From positions 1-64,000 of the forward strand of contig JALNQF010000014.1 in the NCBI GenBank assembly GCA_028456385.1: 64,000 nt of DNA. The letters run 5' to 3'. The notes under the pieces are model-generated. The model had not been told where the DNA came from and searched no databases. It was given only the letters and a program-made list of their open reading frames with translations. Origin of the DNA: Ophiosphaerella korrae. Lineage: Eukaryota; Ascomycota; Dothideomycetes; Pleosporales; Phaeosphaeriaceae. The position numbers and the translations under genes are program-made. Positions 45,446 through 57,753 of the stretch are shown one piece after another. Positions within the stretch are counted from its first letter, which is position 1, and each line of letters starts with the position of its first letter.

Positions 45446-47333
45446 ATGTGGCAACCCTTTGGCACCACGCCAATCGACCAGGCGCCCTTTTGGAAAAGCG
45501 GCCCAAATGAGCGCGGCACGCTGAATATCCTGACCATATGCATCATCACGCTGCTCCTGTGCGCATACGCGTCGCTCCGTCTCGACATCCCCGAGCGCGA
45601 CAAGGTGGGCTGGACGCACCAAGGCTGGCGGCGAATCCTGTGGGTAATAGCGGGACTCAGCGCGCCGGAGTTTGTACGTTTTCTCCCCTTCCCTCCCCTC
45701 TAACCTGGTTGTGGGAGACTTCTTTCCCCCCCGGCGTACGTGTTCGTGCTTGAGGGTGAGCGGCGATTGATAAGCGACAGGTAGCCTTCATCGCGTACAA
45801 ACAATGGCTATTCGCGCGCAAACTCGAGGACCAAATGCAGTCCATCCTAGGCCACCTGGCGCCCAGCAAACCGGCGTCCTCGCAAGACGACCCGGAAGAC
45901 ATACCCCTGATACACCCCGACGTGCACGGGGCCTCGCGCGCGCCAGACCGCAAGTACGCGTGGACGCGCGTGCACTCGCACTTTGTGTTGATGGGTGGGT
46001 ATGTGTTCCAGGCGGGGGAAACGCGCAACACGTTGACAGCAGCGGCGGTGCGCAAGCTGGCGCGCAATGCGCCGCGGCTGCTACCGGATTTGCCCAAGGG
46101 GTTTATCCGCGACAAGAGCAAGGCGAACAGCCTGGCCAAGTTTTTGGTGTGCGTGCAGACGATTTGGTTTATTGCGCAGACGGTTGGGCGGCTTGTGACG
46201 GGGCTGCCGATTAGTTTGCTGGAGCTGAATACGCTGTGTCATGGGTTTTGTTGCTTGTTTATCTATATGGCGTGGTGGCATAAGCCGCTGGATATTGAGG
46301 AGCCGTATTTGATCAACGCTGTGAGGGGACATGCGAGTAAGGTGTTGGCATGGATGCGTGAGAAGGACGTGGTGGGTGGGTGCAAGGGGTTGGAGGCGAT
46401 GAGTATCGATGGCGTGGGGCCGGCGACGAAAGAGCAGCATCCGAATCTGCCGAATTATTCACTCGTGTATGTGGACGACATGGTGTATGGGTTAGACGAC
46501 GAGAAGACGAAAACGTCGACGCGCGACAACGTCAAAGCGGCGAGTACAACGTGCGGAGTCACCGGGTTGCAGAGATTGTAGCGCCGGAATACAATTCGCA
46601 GTGGGGGATGATGGGGGAACAGAAGTATCTGAAATTGTATCCTGGGCAGCAGGTTCATGGGTTTGTGCTGTACTTCGACAACAACCTGACGCCGCACCCG
46701 GCGCGCCAGGACATCCATCTCGCGCTTTCCATGGATCGACTAAACCGGCTGAAGCTTGTGCAGATGCTACGGAAGAACGAGGGCTCGACAAACATGTGGA
46801 CGTTTGGCATCAAGAGGCCGGGCAACGAGGCCATCATGTTGGATGAGGACTCCATCTTCACGTCCTCAGACGACTCGCTGAATAAGTGGAAACGATCAAA
46901 GTTCATGTCGCCCAGCGTTGTGCTCTTCGCAGGGCTGCTGTTTGCCGGGAGTATGTATGGAGCGGTCCATTTGTTTGCGTGGAATGGCCCCTTTCCGACC
47001 AAGATTCAACGGATGTTGTGGCGTGTCTCTTGTATCATCATATCTAGTCCCCTGGTGCTGATTATTGTCTACTACGTGGGGTGGGTATCCCTTGATGCAC
47101 TTGGCGATTGCTTGAAAGGGTTCAAATTCATGAGGTGGCTGAAGAGCTCCAAGGTTGTTGGATTTCTTATGATCCTGTTGTTCCTGCTGCTTGGGGGGAT
47201 TGCGGGTATCGTTTATGTCGCGGCGAGGCTGTACCTTGTAGTAGAGTGCTTCATGAATGTTGCACATCTGCCAGAAGGTGTATTCGAAGAACCGGAGTGG
47301 AGCCAGTATATCCCGCATTTTGGGGCTGGATAG
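45446..47333 (+). CDS. fungal multi-pass membrane protein of unknown function
   Basis: Starts at ATG 45446 (MWQPFGTTPIDQ). Exon 1 ends at 45673; a 107-bp intron (45674-45780) joins APEF to VAFIAYKQW. The next exon has WTRVHSHFVLMGGYVF, KSKANSLAKFLVCVQTIWFIAQT, ISLLELNTLCHGFCCLF and WWHKPLDIEEP, the signature of a widespread family of ascomycete hypothetical membrane proteins. The 3' part (to 47333) encodes four or so hydrophobic helices (VVLFAGLLFAGSMYGAVHLF, IIISSPLVLIIVYYVGWV, MILLFLLLGGIAGIVYVAA). Between about 46490 and 46570 the reading frame changes and I found no convincing intron; it is a frameshift, an unusual splice or a sequence error. Function is unknown. Confidence 0.75.
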
Positions 47334-47664
47334 TACCGAAGTAGTTAAAATCAAACTTCAACAACGTACCTTGCTGCTCTGAATACCAGCATATTACGCT
47401 ACACACCCTGCGCGAACACCAACATTTAGACCATGCCCAATAGCCCAGCTGACCGCGAAACCACGCGACGAAGTCCTGAATGCACCTACCCCTAAACGCA
47501 ATGCTAAGGCCGATCCAATCCCCAATGCATCTACCAAACATTTCCTTTTCTTAAAAGACTGACTACCCGCATCACTCAGCCAAATACACCAAATGCACCT
47601 GACTGACCTCCTCCTCCCCATGCAGGTCTCTTCACCACGCCACTCCATACCACACAAACCCTGC
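47334..47664. other. intergenic, convergent 3' ends
   Basis: About 330 bp between the membrane-protein stop and the karyopherin stop. No gene seen. Confidence 0.6.
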
Positions 47665-50600
47665 TCACTCCTCTCTCCCAAACATATCCGCAACCCCCGC
47701 CAACCCAGGACTTCCCCCCCTAACAATCCCCCTCTGCTCGACATCAACAACCATATACCTATCCACCTCACTCTTCTTCTTAACCTTCCGCTCAATCCTG
47801 CCCTGATCATAAATACTCACGCCCTTAATCCCACTCAGCAAATCCAGCACAATACTCCTCTGCACCCGTTCATCCCCCCCTTTACATGCGCGCAACTTTG
47901 CCAGACGGCGATCCACACGATAAACATCGGACATGCCAGGCAGAGAAAGTATGATGGCGCGGGGCGTGTCTTCGTCGAGGTGGATGATAGCCGCGATAAG
48001 GGAAGCGAGATCCTTTTGGGAGTCGACAAAGTAAGGGTCGTGCAGGGACGTGATTGCGGATTTGAGAATAGTGTTGGTGAAGTAAGTGTGGATGGGGGAG
48101 GGTTCTTTGAAGCGGGGGAGGAGGGTGCGGAGGACTCGGAGAATCATGACGACGGAGCGGGTGTCGTGGACGCGGAGGGTGGAGTTGCAGAAAAGGAGGA
48201 TGGGTTCGAGGACGGTGGGAGTGGAGAGAATGAAGGTGTTCATGGGTGGGTTGTTGGTGTCGCGACGGTCATTGTCTTGGCGGGCGAATTCTGGGTGGGT
48301 TAGTTTGGTTGGAGTGCGGTGGGTAGGGTTAGATTTACCCTGTCTTGAGTCGAGCAGGACGGCGACGAGCGAGACTGACGAGTATGTCAGTTGCCTCAGG
48401 ATACTCTCTGTCTTCATTTCGTCTGTCAAGTTATCATTATCGCCTGACTCAGCCACTTGGCGCGCAACCTCATTCCACTCCGCAGAAATCTTACTGTCAA
48501 GTTCTCGGAACAAACCTTGTATCATCGGCGGCAAAAAATGCGCCCTCAGTTGCGCTGGACAGCCCTCGATCATATGTGTTGATACTGTCAGTAACACCGA
48601 GAGATGGTGTGCGGTGAGAGCATGTGCGTGTCCGAACAGCGCTTCACTCAACGGCCCAGGAAGATCCTGTATGCCATAGAAGAAATCGCGAAATCGCGTC
48701 AAGGAGTAGAGGATGTAGTACGAGCTCTCCCTAATCTGCCGTACAGTTCCTCGTACGGTAGATGCAAAGCCCTCGTATGTGGATTTCGAGCCGCTGACCC
48801 TCGCAAAGAAGTCGTCTCGGCTCTCGGTGGAGATACCGGCTTGCCAGAAACGGTCAGTCAACACTCGTCGAATGACTTGTTGTAGTTCGATAGGAAGATG
48901 TGACCAGTTGCTGTCGATGTCGTTGAAGGCCTGCGCATGGCTCACAAGTTGGAGAAGGTTTGGGAGGAGGATGGGAATCGTTTCAGCCCACAAGATAGCA
49001 GCGCTCTCATACGCTGGCGTACCGTCACGCAGCTTTTCTGTCGAAGCCGCAAGAAGGGTTTTGGTGAGCCGCAGGGGAAGCTGCTGCGATCGCTCAAGAA
49101 TTGAAGCTTGTAGAGCCTGTCCATCGCTCCCCAGCGACTGCTCTGACCAATCGTTGACGCCTCGGAAGTTGTTCGCAGACAGAAAATCGGGCAATTGGCC
49201 CATGCCCAAGACACTGCAGAACGATTGGAAATTGGTGATTGCGCTCGCAAATTCGTCATTCTGCCACGCGTCTTTGACTTGGTTCAGCATGAGTCGCATG
49301 CGCTCTTCCTGCGTGTTCCGATCCAGGATGTTACTTCGGTGAATGATGATGAAGAGAAACGCGGAGTAAGCCATCCGTTGGCGTTCGTCAGTTGTTGGAT
49401 CGTTCATCATCTGATTGATTTTGTTTTCAAGTTGCTCGTAAACGTTCATAAAGTCATCAGCAAACTTCATCGCGAGTTTTTGCATTTCCAGGCTGCATAT
49501 CCGCTCAAGATCCTTTACCGCATCCGAATATACTGGATAATCCGTGTTGTCTGCCAGCCGGATCGTAAGCATGTATTCTAGGAAAGTAAGAGCAAAAGCC
49601 GGACGATCTCCCAGCGCTTTTGTTGCGAGTGTGGAAATCAATGAGATCATTTTCCTTGCAATCTCTGGGTCATCAAAGCGTGCATTCAACACCTGTCTAC
49701 CCCACTGCTCAAATGAATCCTCGAGGACATTTCGCTTTCGTTCATCTTCTTGCATGTTTTCCCCTGCGCTCGTCAACCACTTCAGATAACCTTTCAGCGC
49801 TGCGTCGATAACAGTAACCTGGGCATCGACCCTGAGGACGGTTGTGGAATTTTTGGTGAAGGTTGCTTGTTGGAAAGGAGGCTGTTCACGATAAAGATTT
49901 TGGAGGATGTCGGTCGCTTGGCCAAGAATATGCTCCATAGCCTCTGCAGGCATCCAGCGCACAAGAGTCTCAACCATATCTGCACAGAAGCGGCGGTAAT
50001 TGCCCAGAAACGCATGCCGCTCGGGAATCGTGTCGATGTCCTCGTTAAGAAATTGTAGCGTGATATCGTCAGAATCTTCAGGAAGTGATTCATATCGTAT
50101 TAGTCGCGAGCAGGAAGTCTCCAGCAGGCCGCCAATGAGGGACTTGATCGTATCGTTTTCGCGAACGACGGGTGACCTGAGCAGCTTCGTCCAGCAGTGA
50201 AGTACGGGAATGGAGACAACAAGACTCGGGTTGCCCATGATGTCGAAGAGAAAGCCAAGGATGCCTGCAAAGTCGCTGCCATCAGGGATACTCCGGGGCT
50301 TCTGCTCGATGAACAGGCCCAGGCTATTGGCCAGCTGCGCCTATTAGTAAACATGTAGGGGTCATGCAGATGGCACGTGACGACTAACCTCGGACAGTTT
50401 TTTGCACAAGGTGTATTTCTGGTCATCCAAATCGGCGGGATTGAGGTCGACTATTGTCCAATTGTATACTTCTCGAAGGAGCGCGACGCTGCCGGGGGTA
50501 AACATTGGACATACCAACTCGACAAACTCATCGTCGTGGAGATGATGGCGGCCGTAGATGGCCTGCAGCACCTCAATGGCGGCCTATGCTGTTGTCAGCA

Positions 50601-51511
50601 GTTTTCAGTATATCGCAATGGCTTTTGGCTTTACTCACCAGCTGTAGCTCTACTACAGGCACCGCAAGGGCTTTGCAAAGCGCCTCGATGACCTGGGTTG
50701 CAGCGATTGCCTTTGGTATTATCCAGGGCATAGCCGCCCGCAACGCATTCATCGTCTTGGCGGCGCACGTCCGAAAGGCGTCTTGATGCTGGTAGTCCTG
50801 GGACAGGCACCAATGCAAATTGTCGCAGAGTCTCTTCAGCCAGCCCTCCTCTCCGCAGCGCAGCTCCAGGTTCTTGTCGCGCGAGGGCAGCTGTTCCTGC
50901 AGCACGATGACTGGCGTAAATATTTCGACGCAGGCGCGGCCCAGGTCGCTTCCTCGCAGACCCGCGGTTGGGTCTTCGCGGTTGAAAACTTCCTCGGACA
51001 GCGTCTCGAGCACGTAGAGCACGACGGCCTGGTGGTGCAGCGAATTGGACCACAGCGCCACGAACTGCTCGTCCATGTCCAGCCACTCGGCGCCCCAGCT
51101 GCGCTTTGCAACCTCGGTCCAGAGCTGGGCGACCTTGTTTCTCAGGTAGACGGGGTCGCTGTCCACGATGTTGGTGGCCAGCTCAACGACATAGCCTCTC
51201 AGCGCAGAGCCCTGCGCGGCGGTAAACTCGTCCCAGCCGTACTTGATGGAGTATTCCAGCATGGTGAGGCCATAGTGGCGCAGGGCGGCAGGCTGGGAGC
51301 GGTCGTTTGCGAGGGTGTAGCCTTGCCCGGGCGCTTCATGGTGCCGCTTGGCCTGCTCGAGGTACTCGGTCGCTTGTCGGCGGGTGTCGTTGGTGGAGTT
51401 TGGGGCGTAGATGGCCTGCAGCGCCTCGAGCACCTGGGAGAGGTCATTGTGCGCGTGGCCGCCGCCATTTGTTTGGCGAGTCTGCGGGGTCTGGTGCGCC
51501 CCAGCGTCCAT
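47665..51511 (-). CDS. karyopherin, Msn5/exportin-5 family nuclear export receptor
   Basis: Exons on the minus strand: 51511-50639, 50583-50389, 50340-48339 and 48290-47665. The introns of 55 and 48 bp are clear. The third, 48291-48338, is 48 bp and stop-free, so it hides inside an open frame; splicing it joins DSRQ to EFARQDND. The protein is about 1231 aa, normal for the family. The N-terminus (LSQVLEALQAIYAP, RRQATEYLEQAK, LRHYGLTMLEYSIKYGWDEF) is an importin-beta-type Ran-binding repeat region; the rest is HEAT-like helices. Msn5 exports phosphorylated transcription factors and exportin-5 exports double-stranded RNA and tRNA, with Ran-GTP. It is a conserved housekeeping gene. Confidence 0.88.
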
Positions 51512-52254
51512 GATGGAGGCGGCCTAGTCGAGGCAAGACTGCGCCGCCTGCAGAGAACGAGGGCGAGAAGGCGGTCGGGGGGGGGGCGGGGAGGGGGCGG
51601 GGAGAAGGGCAGCGCAGGTTTTCCAGAGGAAGATGGGAGAACAGGCAGAGACGCAGCGTTTCTATGGCGGCGCGTGTTTGCTACGGCAGCTTGCGCTGTG
51701 GGGGGGGGAGTCAAGGCGAGGGCGAGGCTGCTGGGGGTTGTGCGGTTGGTGAACAGAGTCGAGCCAGACAAGCAAGACAAGCCAGACAAGCCAGACAAGC
51801 CAGGCACTGCTAGCCAGACTATCTCCAAACCCGGACCCAGGCAGATGCAAGCCGGCGATGCGCTGAGCTGAAGAGCGCAAATTCACGTCATGTGCGAGTG
51901 TGCAAACGTGCCTGGGCAGGACAGAGTCAAGACTTCACTTTGATTTCCCGTGTCACCTCTGCCGCCTGCGCTCGGCGCCCTGGCGCGTTTTGCCAGCGCG
52001 CGGTGTCAGCTGCCAGCCCTGCCCTGCGGCCGGATGTCCTGCAGCGCCCACCAGCGCCCACCAGCGCCCACGCTGCCCGTCCTGCAGCGGCCTATTTGCA
52101 CCTCTCCCCCCTCTACATACCCGGCGCACACCAATGCAACGCGTGCACATGGCCATCAAAAATGCTGACGGCGTGACCTGAGCATCGCGTGACATTGCAG
52201 CGGCGCACCTTGGTCCAGAGGCTCGCCGGACCTTATCGCCGAACGCGTCTTTCC
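51512..52254. other. karyopherin upstream region with short tandem repeats
   Basis: About 740 bp. There are G-runs near 51580-51610 and 51700, a 10-bp tandem (AGCCAGACAA) at about 51770-51805, and three copies of CAGCGCCCAC at about 52045-52075. The long open frames here come from high GC content and look like nothing known. Confidence 0.5.
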
Positions 52255-54663
52255 TTACATGACCACACAGCTCTGCTTCTGGCACTGCGCCAAGTACCCC
52301 TCGTCTTCCTCCGTCCCCAGCACATTTCCTGCCTTCCTCACCACCCCCTTCACCACCAGCGTCTGGTCGCCCTCGGCGTGCCACCACCGCAGCGTTTGCT
52401 GCACCGCCCCGTTTTCTTCGCCAGAGCTGATTGTCCACTTGCCCCCACTAACCTCCACGCTCGTCTGCCCAGTTGGGTAATGGAACTCAGGCAAGTAGAT
52501 AAGCGTTGGCGTGTCTTCGGCCGTCGAACTTGGCGCAGAAAGCGCGAGCTTGAATGTGCAAGTTCTGAGGTCAAATACGTAGGACGAGATCAAGCCGTGG
52601 ACAGCTACAGGCGCTGGGCGAATGAATGCTTCGGCAGCCCGTAGCCCTCGGACGTCGCCTTCTGTTCTGCTTGCATTCATGCGCTCCTCCGTCACCGTCT
52701 TCTTAAGATTGGCTGGCGTTACGCTGAGCGTTTCTGCTGACTGGGCCCGAGAGAACGACGGTGAGGCCGTGTCAAGTGATGCACGAGAGTCAGCCGGCGA
52801 GAAGGGGCCTGCAGGTACTGCCTTGTCATCCAGCGAGAAGATAGAGAGGTCTTCACCGTTCCATCGATCGCCCCAGTAGTGGTTATTCTACGACACGTCA
52901 GCATTGCGTTCATGATGCAGTCAGAGAGTGCTTACTGTTACGACATATGTCCAAAGCGTGAACCCGCTTGCCTGGCTCTCTTCCAGCGCGAAGTGGTTGG
53001 CGTCTAGCGCTGCGATCTGGCTGCTATAATTGCCTGTCTTGTATGCATACTTGTCGTCCATGTCATATGGGATGCCAATCTCTGTGAAAACACATGGATG
53101 AACACCCATTTTTTCTATCCCTTCCTCGCGAATGGCTCTGAGCTGGTTTGCGAAGCAATTTCTTATTGCCGTCTCTCCGATCTTGATAGCGAAGGCCGGT
53201 GTAAGGTACTTGCCTCGTAAAACACCAAAGACATCAATGTTCCAGACACGGTTCCTGACCATGTCAGAATAAACATACCAACCAATCAAATGCAACTCAC
53301 CATTTCTTATTCAGCAACGTAATCCCATCGTAAAAGTGCGGCGAGAATATTATATTGGGATCATCGTCTTCTGTTCCTTTGATCGTAGGCGGCACTTCCA
53401 GTACTGGGGGTTGAAAGAACATCAACGAGTCCGGAAATATCGACTTCACCATCTTGCTGTGCTTTCGATAGTAGGCCAGCCAGTAGTTGTTCGTAAAGTA
53501 TTCATAATCAATCGTTGCACCATTCTTGGGATCTATCCCAAAATAATCTTTCTTGAGCACTGTGTCGCTGGCGGGGTCCCATACGCCATGCTGTGCCCAT
53601 AAGCATTCGCCCAATCGCCAACCTGGGTCGCGTTTCCAGCCATACTTGGTGTCATCATAGTCTTGCGACAGCCATGCAGATTTGCCTTGTGGATCGACCA
53701 ATATCGAGCCAGATTTGTAGGGCCCCATGCCGCCAAAATCCCAAGTCTCGACCTCGCAGGCTCTGCCCGATCCGGTCAATATCGCCTGCCAGGCAGTGGG
53801 TGATGTACCCTTCTTTAGCTGTTGCTCTTTCGGAATCATAGTGATGTCCTGGTAGCTGATCAAGCCTCTGTTGGGCTCGTTTACGCTCTCCCAGCCCACT
53901 ACTGGGTCGTATTCTAGGTCACCCACCTCATGTATGCGTTTCGCCAAGTGTCCATATGCGCCTATGAAATGGTCCTGCAGGTAATCCTGGATGTTCTTGC
54001 CGTCGATGATTGCCTTTGGCGCAAAGTCTTTGCCACCAAAGAAAAGTGTGAACATGACCTGGCAAACAAGCCGTGTGTAGTTGGTCGTCCAGATCATTTT
54101 GGGGTAGGTGCTAGGCTCAGGGTAGGTATTGTGTACGAGGGCGGCTTCGGTAGCGCCAAAGTTCTCTGGGTCGAGACCACATGCATAGAGAGTCCACATG
54201 GGCGCTCCTGAGCCGCCGGAGAATCGTGACCACTGCTGGGAGTCAGATAGAGGGCTTGGTTTGAGACAAGGCTACATACAACATCCTGATGAGGATCCAT
54301 GAAGATGTAGAAGCCATATTCCTTTGCCCTGCGCAATATGCCGATTGTGTGCTCTATCCACTCCTCGTCGTACCTTCCTGGGCCTGCATGTTCGATTGCC
54401 TCCCAGGTGAAGACATAGCGTATGGTATTATAACCCCAGCCTCGCAGCCGCGAGAAGTGTGCAGCTGCGTCGTCCAGGGAGAATGGCCGATTTACAAACG
54501 AAACATTGTCGCCATCAAAGAATCTCTCCGGCTCGTAGGAGGGGATATCCGGGGATGCAGGGAGCTTTGCATCGGCGGCACAGTTGATGCCGTGCAGCAC
54601 GACTTCCCTGTTGGCAGAATCGCGAAAGGTGCGTCCGTCGATACGCAGGCGGATAGGTGACAT
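52255..54663 (-). CDS. GH5 glycoside hydrolase, subfamily 12-like (sterol- or ceramide-beta-glucosidase type)
   Basis: Four exons on the minus strand: 54663-54280, 54232-53301, 53254-52936 and 52887-52255, with introns of 47, 46 and 48 bp, giving 755 aa. [20 protein letters not shown] across the first junction is highly characteristic of the fungal GH5_12 glucocerebrosidase/ergosteryl-glucosidase group. The acid/base is Glu247 in SVNEPNRG and the nucleophile Glu497 in FTEIGIPYD. The last 200 residues form the usual C-terminal beta domain. There is no signal peptide, fitting an intracellular enzyme that removes glucose from sterol or ceramide glucosides. The divergent neighbour is an ER co-chaperone. 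Exact substrate is inferred. Confidence 0.9.
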
Positions 54664-55055
54664 GCCTTGGAGGGAGAGATGGCAGAGGGAGGGTTGATTA
54701 TACTAGAGGAAACAGAGATAAGACGGCGGTAAGGGCAGAGGTGTTCCCCATACATTTGGGCCATGGCGGCCAGATGCTGGGCATGCCATCACCACTTGCG
54801 CGGCCATGCACTGATCCCTGATCCCTGCCGCATAAGCACGGTAAAGTGGTAGTGTGGTCATAGCGCGTGTCCTGAACCGACGTCCGTGGATGAAAGGACA
54901 AGTTACAACTTCAACACGACCAGGCCAATATAAACCCCGCCCACCGCTCCGCCCACGACATGATATAGCAGGGCGCACCACTCCCTTTTGCTCCACCTGT
55001 CCCTCCCACCTAGAGTCACTCATTAGCACCGCCACTTGCTTTGTCGCCCGCAACT
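54664..55055. promoter_or_regulatory. divergent promoter of the GH5 and DnaJ genes
   Basis: A 392-bp head-to-head promoter. Towards the DnaJ gene it has AATATAAACC at about 54929 and two CCGCCCAC boxes. A palindromic GACGTC core (54879-54884) is a possible bZIP site; P58IPK-type genes are often targets of the unfolded protein response. The link is inference. Confidence 0.4.
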
Positions 55056-56597
55056 ATGATTCTGCGGCTATCCTCCCTCGCCCTAGGCCTGCTCCCTCTT
55101 GCAGGCGCCCTTTCCCCTGCAGACATACCCGCCGATCTGCCCGTGTCGCAGCTGATCCGGGATGCCAGCGTGAAGCTTGCTACCGGAAATACACAGGACG
55201 CCCTCGTCTACTTCGACGTGGCCATCACCCGCGACCCCAAGAACTACCTTACCTTCTTCAGGCGGGGTGCTGCCTTCCTCTCGCTGGGCCGCGCCCTGCA
55301 AGCACAGCACGACTTCGACAAGGTCTTGGAGCTGAAGCCCGGCTTTGAAGGCGCCCTGGTGCAAAGAGCAAAGATTCATGCAAGAAAGGCTGACTGGGTG
55401 GCCGCGCGCAAGGACTACGAGGCCGCTGGCAAGGCCGATGACATCGCACAGCTAGAAGAGGCCCAAGGAGCCGCCATTCTAGCGCAGGAGGCCGCCGACA
55501 AGGGCGACTGGGAGTCATGTGTGTCTCACGCAGGCACAGCCATCGTAGTGGCCGGTGGCGCCTACGACCTCCGCAAGACCCGAGCCCGGTGTCGCTTCGA
55601 GAAGGGCGAGGTCATTGAGGGCATCAGCGATCTCCAGCACCTCCTCCAAATAAACAAGGGCGACATCCAGCCCCACCTCCAAAGTTCAGCCATGGCCTTC
55701 TACTCCCTCGGCGAAACTGACAAAGGCCTCAAGCATATTGCCCAATGTCTACAGTCAGACCCCGATTCCAAAGTCTGCATGAAGCTCAGAAGACAGGAGA
55801 AGAACCTGGAGAAGAAGCTCAAAAAGGTCCGATCGTACTTTGAAAAGCGGCAATTCGCCACCGCATCAAAACTACTCATCGATCGTGGCGAGGACGAGCC
55901 CGGCCTTCTGAAAGAAGTCTCGGCCGACTTTCAAGACTACGTCAACGCCGGCTACATCTGGAAGAACTCACCCCAAGGCCTCTACCAAGACCTCCTCGAA
56001 AAAACCTGCGAAGCCTACGTCGAAATGGGCAACCACAAAAAAGGCACCACCTATTGCGCCGACGCCCTCGCCCTCAACCCCACCTCCCTCTACGCCCTCA
56101 TCCACAAATCCCAACAAGAGCTCGACGCCGACGACTTTGAAGCCGCCGTGCGCACCCTCGAATCCGCCAAAGAAACCCACCCCAACTCCCAAAAACTCCA
56201 CGACCTCCTCTCAAAAGCCCAAACCCTCCTCAAGCGTTCCAAAACCAAAGACTACTACAAAGTCCTCGGCCTCACCCGCGACGCCGACGACCGCGAAATC
56301 AAGCGCGCCTACCGCAAACTCTCCAAAATGCACCACCCGGACAAGGCATCCGCCCAGGGCATCACGCCCGAGGACGCCCAGAAGAAAATGGCCGCTATCA
56401 ACGAGGCCTACGAGGTCCTTTCCGATCCCGAGCTCAAGGAGCGCTTCGACCGCGGCGACGACCCGAATAGTGCCGAGGGCCAGCAGGGCAATCCCTTCCA
56501 GGGCTCACCGTTTGGCGGCCAGCAGTTTATGTTTAGGCAGGGTGGCAGCAGCTTTAAGTTTCAGGGCGGTGGGTTTCCCGATGGGTTTCCGTTTTAA
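55056..56597 (+). CDS. ER-lumenal TPR and J-domain co-chaperone, P58IPK/DNAJC3 type
   Basis: A single exon of 513 aa from ATG 55056 (MILRLSSLALGLLPLAGALS), a signal peptide. The next 360 residues are tetratricopeptide repeats (LATGNTQDALVYFDVAITRD, FLSLGRALQAQHDFDKVLEL and so on), which bind unfolded substrate. The J domain (about 396-465) holds DYYKVLGLTRDADDREIKRA and HPD at 427-429, the motif that stimulates Hsp70 (BiP) ATPase. A Gly/Phe-rich tail ends the protein. The architecture is diagnostic. Codon use is strongly C-biased in the 3' half, unlike the accessory genes upstream. An in-frame TTG 15 bp earlier is not the start. Confidence 0.95.
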   Translation: MILRLSSLALGLLPLAGALSPADIPADLPVSQLIRDASVKLATGNTQDALVYFDVAITRDPKNYLTFFRRGAAFLSLGRALQAQHDFDKVLELKPGFEGALVQRAKIHARKADWVAARKDYEAAGKADDIAQLEEAQGAAILAQEAADKGDWESCVSHAGTAIVVAGGAYDLRKTRARCRFEKGEVIEGISDLQHLLQINKGDIQPHLQSSAMAFYSLGETDKGLKHIAQCLQSDPDSKVCMKLRRQEKNLEKKLKKVRSYFEKRQFATASKLLIDRGEDEPGLLKEVSADFQDYVNAGYIWKNSPQGLYQDLLEKTCEAYVEMGNHKKGTTYCADALALNPTSLYALIHKSQQELDADDFEAAVRTLESAKETHPNSQKLHDLLSKAQTLLKRSKTKDYYKVLGLTRDADDREIKRAYRKLSKMHHPDKASAQGITPEDAQKKMAAINEAYEVLSDPELKERFDRGDDPNSAEGQQGNPFQGSPFGGQQFMFRQGGSSFKFQGGGFPDGFPF

Positions 56598-57388
56598 GGG
56601 GGGATTTTTGTTTTTTGAGAGCGGGAGTTTTTGGGGGCATATGTGGCGTTGGATGATACATGCTGTGAATGTGATATGTTGAGCGGTGTGTTTCTTGGTG
56701 TACATTGTGCGCATAGGAAATTAGCTCGTAATTAAGAATATTCTTTCATTGTGGATGTGCGTGTTCATTGTTAGATCACATCCTCGTTGTTGTTTCTTTG
56801 TTTAGGGCTTGGCCATGGTTCTTTGATCGCTTGAACGTGCGTATAGTTCGTTGCTGATATATTTCCCCGCTTCGCGCCTTCCAACACGTATCTGCACTTA
56901 CTTCTGCCTCGATATACATTCTCGCCTCTAGTTCTTTCATTCGCTTCTGCTAGCGCCATGGCTTGAGATCCAGACGAATAAAATGGTGCAAGTGTCCCTT
57001 GGGGCCTGCACCTCAGCTATACGATCTGCTTCTCAAGGTATAGCGTCAGTCTATGTAGTACTTGTTGAGTAAATTTGTTGAGATTAGCTAGTCCTAGTAG
57101 CTCTACTTCTGAGATGTAGGGTCTGGCGGGCATGTACTTGTAACGCGAAAGGGCAGCAAATATTGGTTATAGTTATGTAGCTGTAGCGGGCTGGGGGGAA
57201 ATTGAACCCAAATTACCCTCTATGGAGGCTGGGACAGATCCTTCAGCCTAGCTACATTTACGGCCGAGATAGTTTAGAAAGATGGATGCGTAGGTTGGTT
57301 TAAGCCGAGCTGTTGCGTTCCGTCAAAGTGGCGACTTGATTCATTAGCATAAATCATGACATTTTTGCAGTTTGTCAAGGACTCTATA
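56598..57388. other. intergenic, no gene seen
   Basis: About 790 bp from the DnaJ stop to the inverted-repeat element. No gene or RNA recognised. A TGAACCC at 57205 prompted a search for a tRNA; none folds. Confidence 0.5.
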
Positions 57389-57753
57389 ACATCCCTCCCT
57401 GGGTTACCGGACACCCCTTGTAACCGGACAAACCATCAGTACTTTGACTTTCACTAACTAGAAAACCCATACACACAATGTGTATTACTATAATTCTATA
57501 AAATTAGTCTATTATAGCTAATGCCAAACGTCCATCATCCACCATTCCCAAAAAATACGTTCGCATCGTCGCATCTGAGCCTGATTTGTACAGCGCCTTC
57601 TTTTATGACTTAACAGGCTTCCCTCCCCACAGCACCAACCTTAGCCTTTATCGCTCCGAATTCTTATAGAATAACCTTATCTTAGCCTTAAAACCTCCCT
57701 CTGAGGCTCGGAAGTCATTATCAGTCTTGTGCGCGCTATCGCGGGCAAATTCA
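57389..57753 (+). repeat. left long terminal inverted repeat
   Basis: It matches the reverse complement of 62864-63226 along its whole length. Shared blocks include GGGTTACCGGACACCCC, GTACTTTGACTTT, TATAATTCTATAAA, GAGCCTGATTTG.ACAGCGCCTTC and AAAACCTCC.TCTGAGGCTCG. Internal differences show the two arms are not recent duplicates. Confidence 0.85.

Noticed and set aside
45657..46718. overlapping minus-strand frames opposite the membrane-protein gene
   Set aside because: Arg/Pro/Ser-rich shadows of GC-rich coding DNA, without family motifs.
51199..51871. open frames on both strands at the start of the karyopherin gene
   Set aside because: High-GC shadow frames; the real gene reads through here in another frame with clear family motifs.
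57195..57275. possible minus-strand tRNA around TGAACCC
   Set aside because: A T-loop-like GGGTTCAATT is present, but no D-arm, anticodon stem or acceptor pairing can be formed.
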